A program made the position numbers and the translations under genes. 64,000 nt of DNA, taken from the NCBI GenBank assembly GCA_965200885.1, contig OZ241737.1:868001-932000 (forward strand), in the 5' to 3' direction. Below, in pieces: positions 51,443 to 60,255 of this stretch; position 1 is the first letter of the stretch; the number at the start of each line of letters is the position of its first letter. This DNA comes from MPNP01 sp026710155. GTDB lineage: Bacteria > Pseudomonadota > Alphaproteobacteria > Rhodobacterales > Rhodobacteraceae. The notes beneath the pieces are model-generated. The model was given only the letters and a program-made list of their open reading frames with translations, ran no database searches and was not told the origin of the DNA.

Positions 51443-52318
51443 TTATTTGGTTCTCGTTATGGCAAATCTTGCAGCTTCGACTAGCATTTTGGCCTTGTTC
51501 CCATAAGGCTCAAGATAAGATACAGCTTCCTCAACCTGATCTCTGGCCAAATTTCTGGCTTCCTCTTCACCGAGGAGGGAGACAAAGGTATGTTTGCCTT
51601 GTGATGAATCCTTGTCAAGGGTTTTGCCAACATCCTCGACATTGCCTGTAATATCCAGCAAGTCATCGGCAATTTGAAAGGCTAGTCCCAGAGAGGCTGC
51701 ATAACCCAAAAGATTGGTCGGATCCGTTCGACTTAAAATAGCTCCTGCTTCACAGGAAAAGCCAATAAGTTTACCAGTCTTGTTCTGCTGGAGTATGGTT
51801 ATATCCTCTACCGTCGCTGCATGAGGGTTGGATTCGGCTTCCATATCCAGAATCTGGCCAAAAACCATGCCCGAAACTCCTGATGCACGAGCTAGGGAGT
51901 AAACAAGATCAGCCCTGATGTCAGGATCGGGAATCCTGTTTCGATCAGACAGGATTTCGAAGGCAAGTGTTTGGAGTGCATCACCCACCAGTACGGCCAT
52001 CATTTCATTCCATTTGGTATGGATCGTTGGTTTGCCCCTCCTCAGAGGATCATCGTCCATACAGGGAAGGTCATCATGGACAAGCGAGTATGCATGAAGA
52101 CATTCGATGGCAGCTGCCACATATTCTGGAATCTTGCCCGTTATGCCATTTATTTTGGCACTTTCAACCACAAGAAAACCACGGAATCGTTTGCCTCCGT
52201 CCAAGGTATGTTGAATGGGGGGAATCAAAGAATTACGGGGCAATTCGGAACAAATTTCACCGAGGGTTGCATCTATTCTGTTTCCAACCTCTGCCAGATA
52301 ACCGGTGAATTCAGCCAT
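51443..52318 (-). CDS. ispA: Polyprenyl (farnesyl/geranyl) diphosphate synthase
   Basis: 291 residues. The first Asp-rich motif is HDDLPCMDDDPLRRGKPTIH at residues 81-100 and the second FQIADDLLDITGN at 215-227; GGKRFRGFLV binds the isopentenyl diphosphate. It builds C15 (or C20) isoprenoid diphosphates for quinones and undecaprenol. It follows the xseB genes on the same strand, the usual xseB-ispA arrangement, but with an extra gene between. Confidence 0.92.
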   Translation of the reverse strand: MAEFTGYLAEVGNRIDATLGEICSELPRNSLIPPIQHTLDGGKRFRGFLVVESAKINGITGKIPEYVAAAIECLHAYSLVHDDLPCMDDDPLRRGKPTIHTKWNEMMAVLVGDALQTLAFEILSDRNRIPDPDIRADLVYSLARASGVSGMVFGQILDMEAESNPHAATVEDITILQQNKTGKLIGFSCEAGAILSRTDPTNLLGYAASLGLAFQIADDLLDITGNVEDVGKTLDKDSSQGKHTFVSLLGEEEARNLARDQVEEAVSYLEPYGNKAKMLVEAARFAITRTK

Positions 52319-52337
52319 GACGGATTAATACTCCCAT

Positions 52338-52625
52338 TTATTCTTCAACAAGATCAAGATAGCGCAAACCAACCGGATTACCGGTTTTATCCAGTTCAAT
52401 AACCCGAGGCGGACTAGTATCGGGTTCCAAAAAGGACTTGCAATAATCGACAAGATGTCTGGAATATCGCAATAATTGGATTGTTTCATCAACGGAAATG
52501 CCGGGGTCACCCAGAATCTGGGATATTTCCCTCAATCTCTCTTCAGCCTGGTAATAACTCATGTCAGGTATTCCCATTATCAGCTGGGTGTATTTTTTCT
52601 CATGTTCATTTCGTTCCACAAGCAT
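52338..52625 (-). CDS. XseB-like small protein between xseB and ispA
   Basis: 95 residues. The central segment SYYQAEERLREISQILGDPG, ISVDETIQLLRYSRHLVDYC lines up with XseB of the next gene upstream (FEDALEKLEHVVSLL, SLDEAIELYVLGTKLRKHC): same spacing of Ala/Glu/Leu, the S-DE-I-L block and the Cys. N- and C-terminal extensions differ (VIELDKTGNPVGLRYLDLVE). It thus appears to be a diverged paralogue of the exonuclease VII small subunit, encoded 30 bases downstream of it. It might modulate XseA or bind another partner; no function is known. Confidence 0.6.
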   Translation of the reverse strand: MLVERNEHEKKYTQLIMGIPDMSYYQAEERLREISQILGDPGISVDETIQLLRYSRHLVDYCKSFLEPDTSPPRVIELDKTGNPVGLRYLDLVEE

Positions 52626-52655
52626 GATTAGTACTGCAATCTATTTCGATTCCTC

Positions 52656-52904
52656 TCAGGAAGTGCCAGCTTCCGGTTCCTTCAGGGAAATCTCGTCTAT
52701 CTTTTTCTGAGCTTCCCTCAGTGTGTAATCACAATGCTTACGCAACTTGGTTCCCAGAACATACAGTTCGATTGCTTCGTCCAACGAAACACTGCCCTTT
52801 TCCAGCAAACTGACGACATGTTCCAATTTTTCCAGAGCATCCTCAAAGTTCAGGGCGTATATTTCATCCCTGTCCAATTTCAGCAATTCCTGTGTTTCTT
52901 GCAT
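52656..52904 (-). CDS. xseB: Exodeoxyribonuclease VII small subunit
   Basis: 82 residues with the family core NFEDALEKLEHVVSLLEKGS, VSLDEAIELYVLGTKLRKHC and REAQKKIDEI, a helical hairpin that wraps the XseA catalytic subunit. XseA is not in the window. It starts five bases after the histone-deacetylase-family gene stop (gene order HDAC-xseB-ispA, frequent in alphaproteobacteria). Confidence 0.92.
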   Translation of the reverse strand: MQETQELLKLDRDEIYALNFEDALEKLEHVVSLLEKGSVSLDEAIELYVLGTKLRKHCDYTLREAQKKIDEISLKEPEAGTS

Positions 52905-52909
52905 AAATA

Positions 52910-53839
52910 TTATTCCATCAAAGCCGTTAGATGGGCCTTCACCGAAGTCGTGAGACCCAGAATACTGTATCCTCCCTCAAGGGAGGATACCAACCTGTCC
53001 ATGCAGTGTATCTGGGCCAGGTCTTTCATTTTCCCGGTTGCCCAGTAAAAATCTTCTTCATCCAACCCGAGTGAGGCCAGCGGATCATCATAATGGGCAT
53101 CAAAACCTGCCGAAATGAAAATCAACTCCGGTTTGAATTTATCCATGCGATCAACGATGGAATTGATGGCGGCCCTAAACTCTGCACTTCCTGTACCGGT
53201 CCCGAGTGGTTTGTTGATGATTTGATCAAACGCCCCTCTTTCAGATTCATAACCCGAGCCGGGATACAAGGGCATTTCATGCGTTGAGGCAAACAGGGCA
53301 CGTTTTTCATCCCAAAGAATGTTGCTCGTACCATTGCCATGATGAACATCAAAATCCAAAATTGCCACCCGTTCAAGACCATGCTTTTGAATGGCATGCA
53401 AGGCCCCGATGGCGACAGTGCCAAAAAGACAAAATCCCATACCACGTGTTTTTTCGGCATGATGTCCCGGAGGTCGAACGGCGCAAAAGGCATTTTTGGC
53501 GCTTCCATCGAAAACCATGTCAGTTGCCTGAACGATTGCACCAACTGCCCGTCGGGCAGCATTCCAGGAACCGTTACTCATGCTTGTATCCGCATCAATA
53601 TGGGCAAATCCATGGGTGGGTTCCAAGTTTTGGATTTGATCTACATAACTTTGGGGGTGGGCAAGGGTCAGGCGGTCCAATTCACACAAGGGAGCATCCA
53701 AGCGTTCGATGGCTGCGAATTCAGGTTGATCAAAGACATTTTCCAGCTGTTCCAGCCGCTCTACTCTTTCCGGGTGTCCCCTTGGTGTAACATGCCTGAT
53801 ACAATCGCTATGTGAAAACAGGATGGTGTTCATCGTCAT
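52910..53839 (-). CDS. Histone-deacetylase-family (acetoin/polyamine deacetylase-like) hydrolase
   Basis: 309 residues. Zinc hydrolase landmarks: HPERVERLEQLENVF near residue 22, RPPGHHAEKTRGMGFCLF (His pair) near 127, ILDFDVHHGNGTSNIL (metal Asp and His) near 162, and ISAGFDAHYDDPLASLGL (second metal Asp) near 243. Bacterial members deacetylate small amines or other substrates rather than histones. It heads the xseB-ispA group. Confidence 0.9.
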   Translation of the reverse strand: MTMNTILFSHSDCIRHVTPRGHPERVERLEQLENVFDQPEFAAIERLDAPLCELDRLTLAHPQSYVDQIQNLEPTHGFAHIDADTSMSNGSWNAARRAVGAIVQATDMVFDGSAKNAFCAVRPPGHHAEKTRGMGFCLFGTVAIGALHAIQKHGLERVAILDFDVHHGNGTSNILWDEKRALFASTHEMPLYPGSGYESERGAFDQIINKPLGTGTGSAEFRAAINSIVDRMDKFKPELIFISAGFDAHYDDPLASLGLDEEDFYWATGKMKDLAQIHCMDRLVSSLEGGYSILGLTTSVKAHLTALME

Positions 53840-53899
53840 AAATTCTTTACATCAAAACTTTCAATAATTCTTAATTGACAGAATACTCGTCATTCATAT

Positions 53900-54622
53900 T
53901 CAGGTATCAATTTCAACCTGGTCGGGAACCAATACATAACCTTTCCCCCTGACGGTTTTAAGATATCTGGGATTTTGGGGATCATCAAGGAGTTTCCTCC
54001 GCAATCGCGATATCCTCAAGTCAACGGTACGATCGATGATATACTCCCCGTTGGCAGAGGCCTTGCGGCAGATTACCTCGCGGGAGGTTGTTTGATTGGA
54101 TCTCGAAGCCAGAATAGTCAATATGCTTCGTTCGGCATCACTCAATAATATACCATCACCATCATAGGTCAACTCACCCCTGAAAAGATCAAACTCGAAA
54201 CGGCCAAATGAGACCTTCCTGATTTTTTCATAGGGCGTTCTTCTAATTACTGCCTTGATCCTCAGCACGACCTCCTGGGGATCAAAAGGCTTCATGACAT
54301 AATCATCAGCTCCGGCTTCAAGACCGGTTATCCTGTTTTCCACCTCGGATTTGGCTGAAAGGATTATGACCGGTGTTTCCGTTGACTCCTTGATATGCCT
54401 GGTCAAAGAAACACCGTCCTCCCCTGGAAGCATGACATCGACGAGAGAAAGGTCAAATCGAAAGGTTGACAGGAGTTCCCTTGCCTGCTGGGCATTACTT
54501 GCCAGAGAGCACCTGAAACCATGTTTGTTAAGGAAAAGTTTCAGGAGTTCACTGATTTTGTCATCATCTTCGACAAATAGTATATGGGGCGATCTTGAGT
54601 CTTCGAATGCGGTACTATTCAT
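53900..54622 (-). CDS. petR: OmpR-family response regulator PetR
   Basis: 240 residues. The receiver domain has the acidic pair in FVEDDDKI, the phospho-acceptor Asp62 in SLVDVMLPGEDG and Lys111 in DDYVMKPFDP. The C-terminal winged helix includes DRTVDLRISRLRRKLLDDPQ and YLKTVRGKGYVLVP. It follows a MarR-type gene with an eight-base overlap and lies next to ilvE, the conserved petP-petR arrangement first described in Rhodobacter. No sensor kinase is adjacent. Confidence 0.88.
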   Translation of the reverse strand: MNSTAFEDSRSPHILFVEDDDKISELLKLFLNKHGFRCSLASNAQQARELLSTFRFDLSLVDVMLPGEDGVSLTRHIKESTETPVIILSAKSEVENRITGLEAGADDYVMKPFDPQEVVLRIKAVIRRTPYEKIRKVSFGRFEFDLFRGELTYDGDGILLSDAERSILTILASRSNQTTSREVICRKASANGEYIIDRTVDLRISRLRRKLLDDPQNPRYLKTVRGKGYVLVPDQVEIDT

Positions 54623-55109
54623 AATCCTGGTCCTGCTTTGATTGCTCAGGGTCTATCAGGTTTTCAAGTACCTTGCGAAACCCTACGACCGCTTCATTGC
54701 CTGCTGCCTGATAGGCCATTCTGACACGATTTGTCTGGACCTTGGCAAGTTCATCGGCAAGTATCTTACCCGAAGGGGTAAGATGAAGCAATTTGGAACG
54801 CCTGTCTTTTGGATTGGGACAGGTTTCAACAAAGGAATCCTGAATCAACCTACGCAATACACGGTTGAGGGATTGTTTTGATATGGCCAGTATTTTCAAA
54901 AGATCCGATACATTTATATCGTCCCTGTTCTGGATGAAATGCAATGCCCTGTGATGAGCCCTGCCATAGCCGTATCTGACAAGGATTTCATCAGGATCTG
55001 ACGTAAAACCACGATAGGCAAACATCATGGCCTCTATACCTTTGGTAATTTCCTTGTCTGTCAGGTAAAGCAGTTTGTTGCCGCCGGAACGGTTCTCATT
55101 GTCGGTCAT
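54615..55109 (-). CDS. petP: MarR-family transcriptional regulator PetP
   Basis: 164 residues. Winged helix-turn-helix features: HHRALHFIQNRDDINVSDLL, KILAISKQSLNRVLRRLIQD (recognition helix) and the wing CPNPKDRRSKLLHLTPSGK. Overlap with petR and divergence from ilvE fit PetP, a partner needed for petABC expression or other processes in Rhodobacter relatives. The 150-base gap to ilvE should hold divergent promoters. Confidence 0.85.
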   Translation of the reverse strand: MTDNENRSGGNKLLYLTDKEITKGIEAMMFAYRGFTSDPDEILVRYGYGRAHHRALHFIQNRDDINVSDLLKILAISKQSLNRVLRRLIQDSFVETCPNPKDRRSKLLHLTPSGKILADELAKVQTNRVRMAYQAAGNEAVVGFRKVLENLIDPEQSKQDQDYE

Positions 55110-55262
55110 GAATTAAAATGTTAAGTATTGTTGCCGCAAAATAGGTAAACTCTATTGACTTTCATATTTAATAGTAAATACATAACCAACTCGGAAAGGC
55201 AAGAATCGCGGAAAATTATTTTGTGCATATCTTTAATGCATGGTTTTACAAGGGGGAAGGAA

Positions 55263-56156
55263 ATGTCTACAGGTTCAGAAGATGCTGGTTATGGCAACAG
55301 GAAAGGATATATCTGGTTCAATGGGGAGTTTGTACCCTGGAGATCTGCCAAAGTCCACATTTTAACCCATGCGATGCATTACGGTTCCTCGGTGTTTGAA
55401 GGTGAACGGGCCTATGGGGGTAAAATATTTGCCAACCGTAAACACACGCTCAGATTGATTGAATCCGCCCGTCAACTGGACATAGATATAAATTATACCC
55501 CGGAGGAAATCGAGAAGGCCAAGTCGGAGGTCATGAATCTCAACGGATTGTCGGATGCTTATGTCCGACCCGTTGCCTGGCGGGGTGTTGGTGAGGACAT
55601 GGGAATAGCTTCCGGGAAAAACCCCTGCCACCTGGCCATTGCCACCTGGGAATGGGGTCGTTATTATGGCAGCGATGACGCTGGCGAAATCAAGGGTATC
55701 ATGCTGGACATTTCAGATTGGCGAAGACCAAGTGAAAAGACCATTCCAAGCCATGCCAAGGCTTCTGGACTTTACATGATCTGCACCGTTTCCAAACACA
55801 AGGCTCAAAAAAGAGGTTTTTCGGATGCCCTGATGTTAGATTATCGTGATTATGTAGCCGAAGCCACAGGGGCCAACATCTTTTTTGTAAAAAATGGCGA
55901 GGTCCATACCCCCCTGCCGGATTGCTTTCTCAATGGTATAACCCGGCAGACGGTTCTGGAATTGTTGGCAAAAAGAAACATCAAGGTTCACGAGCGCCAT
56001 ATCATGCCGTCAGAAATGGAAGATTTCGAGCAATGCTGGCTAACAGGTACTGCAGCGGAAGTCGAGCCTGTCCGACAGATCAGGGAGTACAATTTTGAAG
56101 TGGGGGAACTCACCAAGCAGATGGTTGCCGATTACAGCCAATTGGTCAGATCATGA
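55263..56156 (+). CDS. ilvE: Branched-chain amino-acid aminotransferase
   Basis: 297 residues from ATG 55263, which follows GGGGGAAGGAA. The fold-type IV PLP enzyme shows GYIWFNGEFVPWRSAKVHIL, HAMHYGSSVFEGERAY, SGLYMICTVSKHKAQKRGFS and EATGANIFFVKNGEVHTPLP, with the PLP Lys in SHAKASGLY. It transfers the amino group between glutamate and valine, leucine or isoleucine. Divergent from petP-petR. Confidence 0.93.
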   Translation: MSTGSEDAGYGNRKGYIWFNGEFVPWRSAKVHILTHAMHYGSSVFEGERAYGGKIFANRKHTLRLIESARQLDIDINYTPEEIEKAKSEVMNLNGLSDAYVRPVAWRGVGEDMGIASGKNPCHLAIATWEWGRYYGSDDAGEIKGIMLDISDWRRPSEKTIPSHAKASGLYMICTVSKHKAQKRGFSDALMLDYRDYVAEATGANIFFVKNGEVHTPLPDCFLNGITRQTVLELLAKRNIKVHERHIMPSEMEDFEQCWLTGTAAEVEPVRQIREYNFEVGELTKQMVADYSQLVRS

Positions 56157-56192
56157 TCAAATGTTGTCAAGTGAAATTCAAGGTATGATATT

Positions 56193-57806
56193 ATGAACCA
56201 TGTTATCTATTACACCAAGCAGATGGAAATGATCAGATCACATTATTCTGACCCGACCGACCTGAATAAGGTTGACAGTCATGGCCTGGTACCTCTGCAT
56301 TGGTTTGCCATCATCAATACATCTCCGGATATTCTGAAATCCCTGATTGAACTCGGTGCCGATGTTCAACAAAAATCCGGGAAAGGATTAACTGTCCTGC
56401 ACGGGGCTGCTGCCTATAATTCAAATCCCGAAATAATCAGTATTCTTGTTGACGCCAATGTACCAATCGATGCGGTTTCTAACAATGGATTAACAGCCTT
56501 GCACGGGGCTGCTGCCTATAATTCAAATCCCGAAATAACCAAGGAATTGTTAAAATCAGGGGCTTCAATTGAACATAACACACCGAGTGAATTAACCCCA
56601 CTTCATGTTGCAGCAGCAAATAGTACCAATCCCGAAATCATTCAGATGCTTGTGGATAATGGCATCAAGATAAACAGCAAGGATAAAAATGGTGATACTC
56701 CACTTCATGCAGCAGCCTCGGCAAATGAAAAACCTGAAATAATCAAGTCACTTCTTGAATTGGAAGCAGAGGTTGATGCCACCAATTCAGAAGGGTTGTC
56801 TCCCCTTCATCTTGCGGCCGGGAATAATTCCAATCCGGAGGTAATACAAACCCTTATTTCCTATGGAGCCAAGACTGGATTAACCGACAAGAACGGGAAT
56901 TTACCCTATGATCTGGCCAAGGAATCCAATCCCAATATTGCCGGCAACAGAATTTTCAAGAAACTGCAGACACTTCATTCAAGCAATTGGGGATCCAAGG
57001 GTTTCTTCAGGGAGGCAGGTGTTGAAGATATTGAAAGGTGTGTAAATCAGGGAGTTAGTGTTGTAGATTCCAACAAGGGCTTTACACCCTTGCATTGGGC
57101 TGCCAGATGTACAAAACACAAGGAGGTCATAGAAATCCTACTACAACATGGTGCCGAGATCAATGCAACTGAGAAAACAGGATTGACCCCTTTGCATTGG
57201 GCCATCCAAAACCCATACATACCTGTTGAAATAGCAAACCTGTTGGTTCAACATGGGGGAGACATCCATGTCCGAACCAAAAACACGAATAATAACCTTG
57301 TTCATAGTGCGGTAAGAAATGCCTGCAAGGGAGAGGTCTTAAGTTATCTGCTTGGACTCGGAATTCCAGCCGAAGAAGAAAGCGAGGAGGGCATTCCCCT
57401 GATACACAGGGCAGTAACCAATGTTCACTGCCCCTTGGAATTGTTGGAAGCCCTTTTGGATCATGGCAATGACCCAAAGGTTGTGGATCGTTTGAAGAAC
57501 ACCGCGTTGCACGCAATGTTGAAGACAAATAAAATCAATATGAAATTGTTGAGAAAGTTGATATCCGTTGGTGTCGACCCAAACACCCAAAACTCCCTGG
57601 GGAACACACCCTTGCACAGAATCGTGCGAATGCATTCAAGCCATTCTGCAGTTGAGTTTCTAATCAATTCCGGTGCTGATCCTTACCTCTCCAATTTCAA
57701 GGGCAAGTCACCATTTGATTTGGCCTCGGAATCTTTGAGGAAGCACATTGTCAAAGATCAAGCTTCGGCAGAAACCGAAGAAAGCGCTTCCGCAGAAAAT
57801 GGTTAA
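56193..57806 (+). CDS. Ankyrin-repeat protein
   Basis: 537 residues, made almost entirely of ankyrin repeats of about 34 residues, thirteen or fourteen in number (pattern G.TPLH.AA....NPEI...L...GA.I...). Repeats 2 and 3 share the stretch LHGAAAYNSNPEI and, in DNA, 39 identical bases at 56398-56436 and 56500-56538 (102-base period), a recent internal duplication. A spacer at about residues 245-285 (SNIGNRIFKK-like) divides two blocks. There is no signal peptide or membrane segment, and the C-terminus is Glu/Ala-rich. A protein-binding role is likely; ankyrin proteins are common in host-associated bacteria. Runs 28 bases before the PLP dehydratase gene. Confidence 0.92.
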   Translation: MNHVIYYTKQMEMIRSHYSDPTDLNKVDSHGLVPLHWFAIINTSPDILKSLIELGADVQQKSGKGLTVLHGAAAYNSNPEIISILVDANVPIDAVSNNGLTALHGAAAYNSNPEITKELLKSGASIEHNTPSELTPLHVAAANSTNPEIIQMLVDNGIKINSKDKNGDTPLHAAASANEKPEIIKSLLELEAEVDATNSEGLSPLHLAAGNNSNPEVIQTLISYGAKTGLTDKNGNLPYDLAKESNPNIAGNRIFKKLQTLHSSNWGSKGFFREAGVEDIERCVNQGVSVVDSNKGFTPLHWAARCTKHKEVIEILLQHGAEINATEKTGLTPLHWAIQNPYIPVEIANLLVQHGGDIHVRTKNTNNNLVHSAVRNACKGEVLSYLLGLGIPAEEESEEGIPLIHRAVTNVHCPLELLEALLDHGNDPKVVDRLKNTALHAMLKTNKINMKLLRKLISVGVDPNTQNSLGNTPLHRIVRMHSSHSAVEFLINSGADPYLSNFKGKSPFDLASESLRKHIVKDQASAETEESASAENG

Positions 57807-57833
57807 CCCAAATTATTTCCCTAGGTAGATCAG

Positions 57834-58805
57834 GTGTTGTTCAACAAGGAGGAATTGGTTGCAGCCAGTGAATTGATATATCAATCCATGGCACCAACTC
57901 CCCAGATCCAATGGCCGTGGTTACAAAAATCAATTGGTGTTGAGGTTTGGGTAAAGCATGAGAATCATACGCCCATAGGGGCCTTCAAGGTACGGGGTGG
58001 TATAACCTTCATGGACTGGCTGCGAAAAACGGAACCTGAAACAAAAGGCATTGTATCAGCAACCAGAGGCAATCATGGGCAAAGTCTGGCCAGAGCTGCC
58101 AAAGCACACGGTTTGGTTTGCAGAATTGTGGTTCCCCATGGCAATTCATTTGAAAAAAACCGGGCCATGCATAGTTTTGGGGCCGACCTTGTGGAATACG
58201 GAAATGATTTTGATACAGCCAAGGTGGAGGCATCACGCATTTCCAACAGTGAAGGATGGTATTTTGTACCACCATATCACAAGGAACTAGTCCGGGGAGT
58301 GGCAACCTATGCATTGGAATTGTTTACCAGCAATCCGAATTTGCATACCGTTTATGTTCCCATTGGGTGTGGTTCAGGGGTTTGTGGTGTCATATCTGTA
58401 CGTGATGCCCTTGAATTGAAAACAAATATCGTCGGTGTTGTTTCCGAAAATGCTCAAACAGCCAAACTTTCTTTTGGGGCCGGAAAACCGGTCGAAACCA
58501 ACTCGGCACATACCTTCGCCGATGGCATAGCGGTAAGGGTTCCCGTCAAGGAGGCATTTGATATTTATTCGAGAGGCGTGGAAAGAATTGTGAGTGTTGC
58601 GGATGAAGACATGGTAGAAGCGATTAGAATCCTTTTTCGCTCCACCCATAATGTTGCGGAGGGGGCTGGTGCTGCTTCATTGGCTGCATTGATTCAGGAA
58701 AGGGAAACGATGAAAGGCAAGTCTGTAGGCGTAGTTCTTTCAGGAGGAAATATTGATATGGATAAGTTTCGAGGTGTTCTTTCAGGTAAGGTTCCGTTTT
58801 TTTGA
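57834..58805 (+). CDS. Threonine dehydratase-like PLP enzyme (fold type II)
   Basis: 323 residues, TTG start. The PLP Lys is Lys52 in HTPIGAFKVRGGITFMDWLR; TRGNHGQSLARAAKAHGLVC binds the substrate carboxylate, and PIGCGSGVCGV is the Gly-rich phosphate loop. It lacks an ACT regulatory domain, so it is a catabolic or hydroxy-amino-acid type enzyme (threonine/serine dehydratase, or hydroxyectoine-utilisation EutB-like, which I cannot separate). Product would be a 2-oxo acid and ammonia. The ankyrin gene lies just upstream on the same strand. Confidence 0.85.
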   Translation: MLFNKEELVAASELIYQSMAPTPQIQWPWLQKSIGVEVWVKHENHTPIGAFKVRGGITFMDWLRKTEPETKGIVSATRGNHGQSLARAAKAHGLVCRIVVPHGNSFEKNRAMHSFGADLVEYGNDFDTAKVEASRISNSEGWYFVPPYHKELVRGVATYALELFTSNPNLHTVYVPIGCGSGVCGVISVRDALELKTNIVGVVSENAQTAKLSFGAGKPVETNSAHTFADGIAVRVPVKEAFDIYSRGVERIVSVADEDMVEAIRILFRSTHNVAEGAGAASLAALIQERETMKGKSVGVVLSGGNIDMDKFRGVLSGKVPFF

Positions 58806-58854
58806 ATTATCCAAACAACTTTATTAATGACATCTTCGATGTACCTTTTCTTCT

Positions 58855-59035
58855 GGGAATTATATCCTTGATTGAATTTCCCATTCACCGAAAATACAAG
58901 AGGTGTTCAGACGCTCGGGGGGATACCATTGCACTCCAGGGGAACGTACGTGGGAGGTTTTTTCACAAAATGGCCGGAAAACCAACGATGCCTCCACAAG
59001 AAAATGGGGAAATTCAATCAAGGATATAATTCCCC
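58855..59035. repeat. 181-bp element with long terminal inverted repeats (possible IS1595-related MITE)
   Basis: 58855-58885 (starting GGGAATTATATCCTTGATTG) and the complement of 59003-59035 (starting GGGGAATTATATCCTTGATT) match over about 30 bases with one base difference. The outer part resembles the IS1595 ends of this window (GGGGATTATATACTTG). The space between holds no gene. No clear 8-bp target duplication was found. It might equally form a long hairpin in an RNA. It fills most of the 380-base gap before rsfS. Confidence 0.6.
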
Positions 59036-59172
59036 CTGGTTTCCATTTATCACTTGCATTTTTCTTGTTACAGAAAATAAAATGGCAAGATCAAAACAAT
59101 TTGCCTGTTTGTGAATTATTCTGGAATATTTTGTTGAAAGTTGGTTTTTTTGAATGAATCCAGTAGGACATT

Positions 59173-59190
59173 AAGGAGATTTATACGCTG
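59173..59190 (+). promoter_or_regulatory. Ribosome binding site pointing to a CTG start of rsfS
   Basis: AAGGAG at 59173-59178 lies nine bases before CTG 59188-59190, which opens an N-terminal extension TQEKEADLDKSVLSI. The only standard start in frame, TTG 59290, has no ribosome binding site and would remove the helix PENLLELVLK that RsfS proteins share. Confidence 0.5.
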
Positions 59191-59607
59191 ACCCAAGAAA
59201 AAGAAGCGGATTTAGATAAATCCGTCCTGTCAATCCAATCCCCAAGCATTGCCCCCCTACCTAGCCCAGAAAATCTTCTGGAACTTGTCTTGAAAGTTCT
59301 GGACGATAATTTGGCTCAGGAAACCGTTGAAATTGATCTTCGGGGGAAATCAACCATCGCCGATTACATGGTTGTTGCTTCCGGCAGGTCCAAGCGCCAG
59401 GTCGTTTCCCTATCGGAAAAATTGCTCGAGTCTCTGAAGCGGAAGTTCAAGATACAGACCACAATCGAAGGAAAAGAAGGTGGAGACTGGGTTTTGATTG
59501 ATGCGGGAGACGTAATCATTCATTTGTTCCGGCCGGAAGTACGGAATTTCTACCAGATTGAAAAACTGTGGATGCCGAACGAGAGTCGGGCCAAAGACAA
59601 TATATGA
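59188..59607 (+). CDS. rsfS: Ribosomal silencing factor RsfS
   Basis: 139 residues from a CTG start (105 from TTG 59290). The core NLAQETVEIDLRGKSTIADY, MVVASGRSKRQVVSLSEKLL, EGGDWVLIDAGDVIIHLFRP with VRNFYQIEKLW is a complete RsfS domain. The protein binds ribosomal protein uL14 and blocks subunit joining during starvation. Its TGA overlaps the rlmH ATG (ATGA), the standard rsfS-rlmH pair. Confidence 0.92.
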   Translation: MTQEKEADLDKSVLSIQSPSIAPLPSPENLLELVLKVLDDNLAQETVEIDLRGKSTIADYMVVASGRSKRQVVSLSEKLLESLKRKFKIQTTIEGKEGGDWVLIDAGDVIIHLFRPEVRNFYQIEKLWMPNESRAKDNI

Positions 59608-60053
59608 ATATTACAATTTTAGCCGTCAACAGAATACGGTCAGGCCCTGAATTGGAATTAACTGAAAATTACCTGGACAGATTCACAAGGTTGGGACGAA
59701 ACCAGGGGTTTGGCCGCATTGAGGTTGTTGAAATTGAACCTAAAAAAACAGGAGGCAGGAAGCGTTCGCACAAATGCCTTCAGAATCCTGTCTGCCTGCT
59801 TGATGAAAGGGGAAAACAGTTGTCAAGCAGGGAACTTGCCATCAAGATAGCCTCATGGCGCGACGAGCAAATAGGTGATCTGACATTTGCGATCGGTGGC
59901 GATCAGGGAAGAAACCAGTTGCCAGAGTTCATTCCATTCTTCACCCTCTCCTTTGGCCCCATGGTATTTCCACATCGGCTGGCAAGGGTAATGTTGGCTG
60001 AACAGCTTTATCGGGCGGTTTCAATTCTTTCTGGATTGCCTTATCACAAATAA
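59604..60053 (+). CDS. rlmH: 23S rRNA pseudouridine-1915 N3-methyltransferase RlmH
   Basis: 149 residues from ATG 59604. A SPOUT-fold protein with the AdoMet knot region FAIGGDQGRNQLPEFIPFFT and the C-terminal FPHRLARVMLAEQLYRAVSI, SGLPYHK. N-terminal MNITILAVNRIRSGPELELT is normal. It methylates the pseudouridine of helix 69. Translation coupled to rsfS. A terminator hairpin follows. Confidence 0.94.
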   Translation: MNITILAVNRIRSGPELELTENYLDRFTRLGRNQGFGRIEVVEIEPKKTGGRKRSHKCLQNPVCLLDERGKQLSSRELAIKIASWRDEQIGDLTFAIGGDQGRNQLPEFIPFFTLSFGPMVFPHRLARVMLAEQLYRAVSILSGLPYHK

Positions 60054-60134
60054 TTGCTTGCACATCTTGTTGACGATATTGGATGTTTCGCTTATCATAT
60101 TCCAAGAAAACTGAAGCAAAAAAACATTCAAGAC

Positions 60135-60184
60135 ACCTGAAGATTTGCCTTCGCGGATTCATTGGCAAAGGCTCAGGTTTTTTC
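60135..60184 (+). terminator. Terminator after rlmH
   Basis: ACCTGA at 60135-60140 pairs with TCAGGT at 60173-60178, and inside TTTGCC pairs with GGCAAA, giving a long stem with a short internal loop, followed by six T (60178-60183). It lies 80 bases after rlmH and 72 before gpmI, so the two are probably separate transcripts. Confidence 0.7.
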
Positions 60185-60255
60185 GAATCAGTCAAGGTCA
60201 CTTGGAAGTTGTGAGCAATCAATGAAATTCTAATTTTCTATGGAATTGAAAACAA

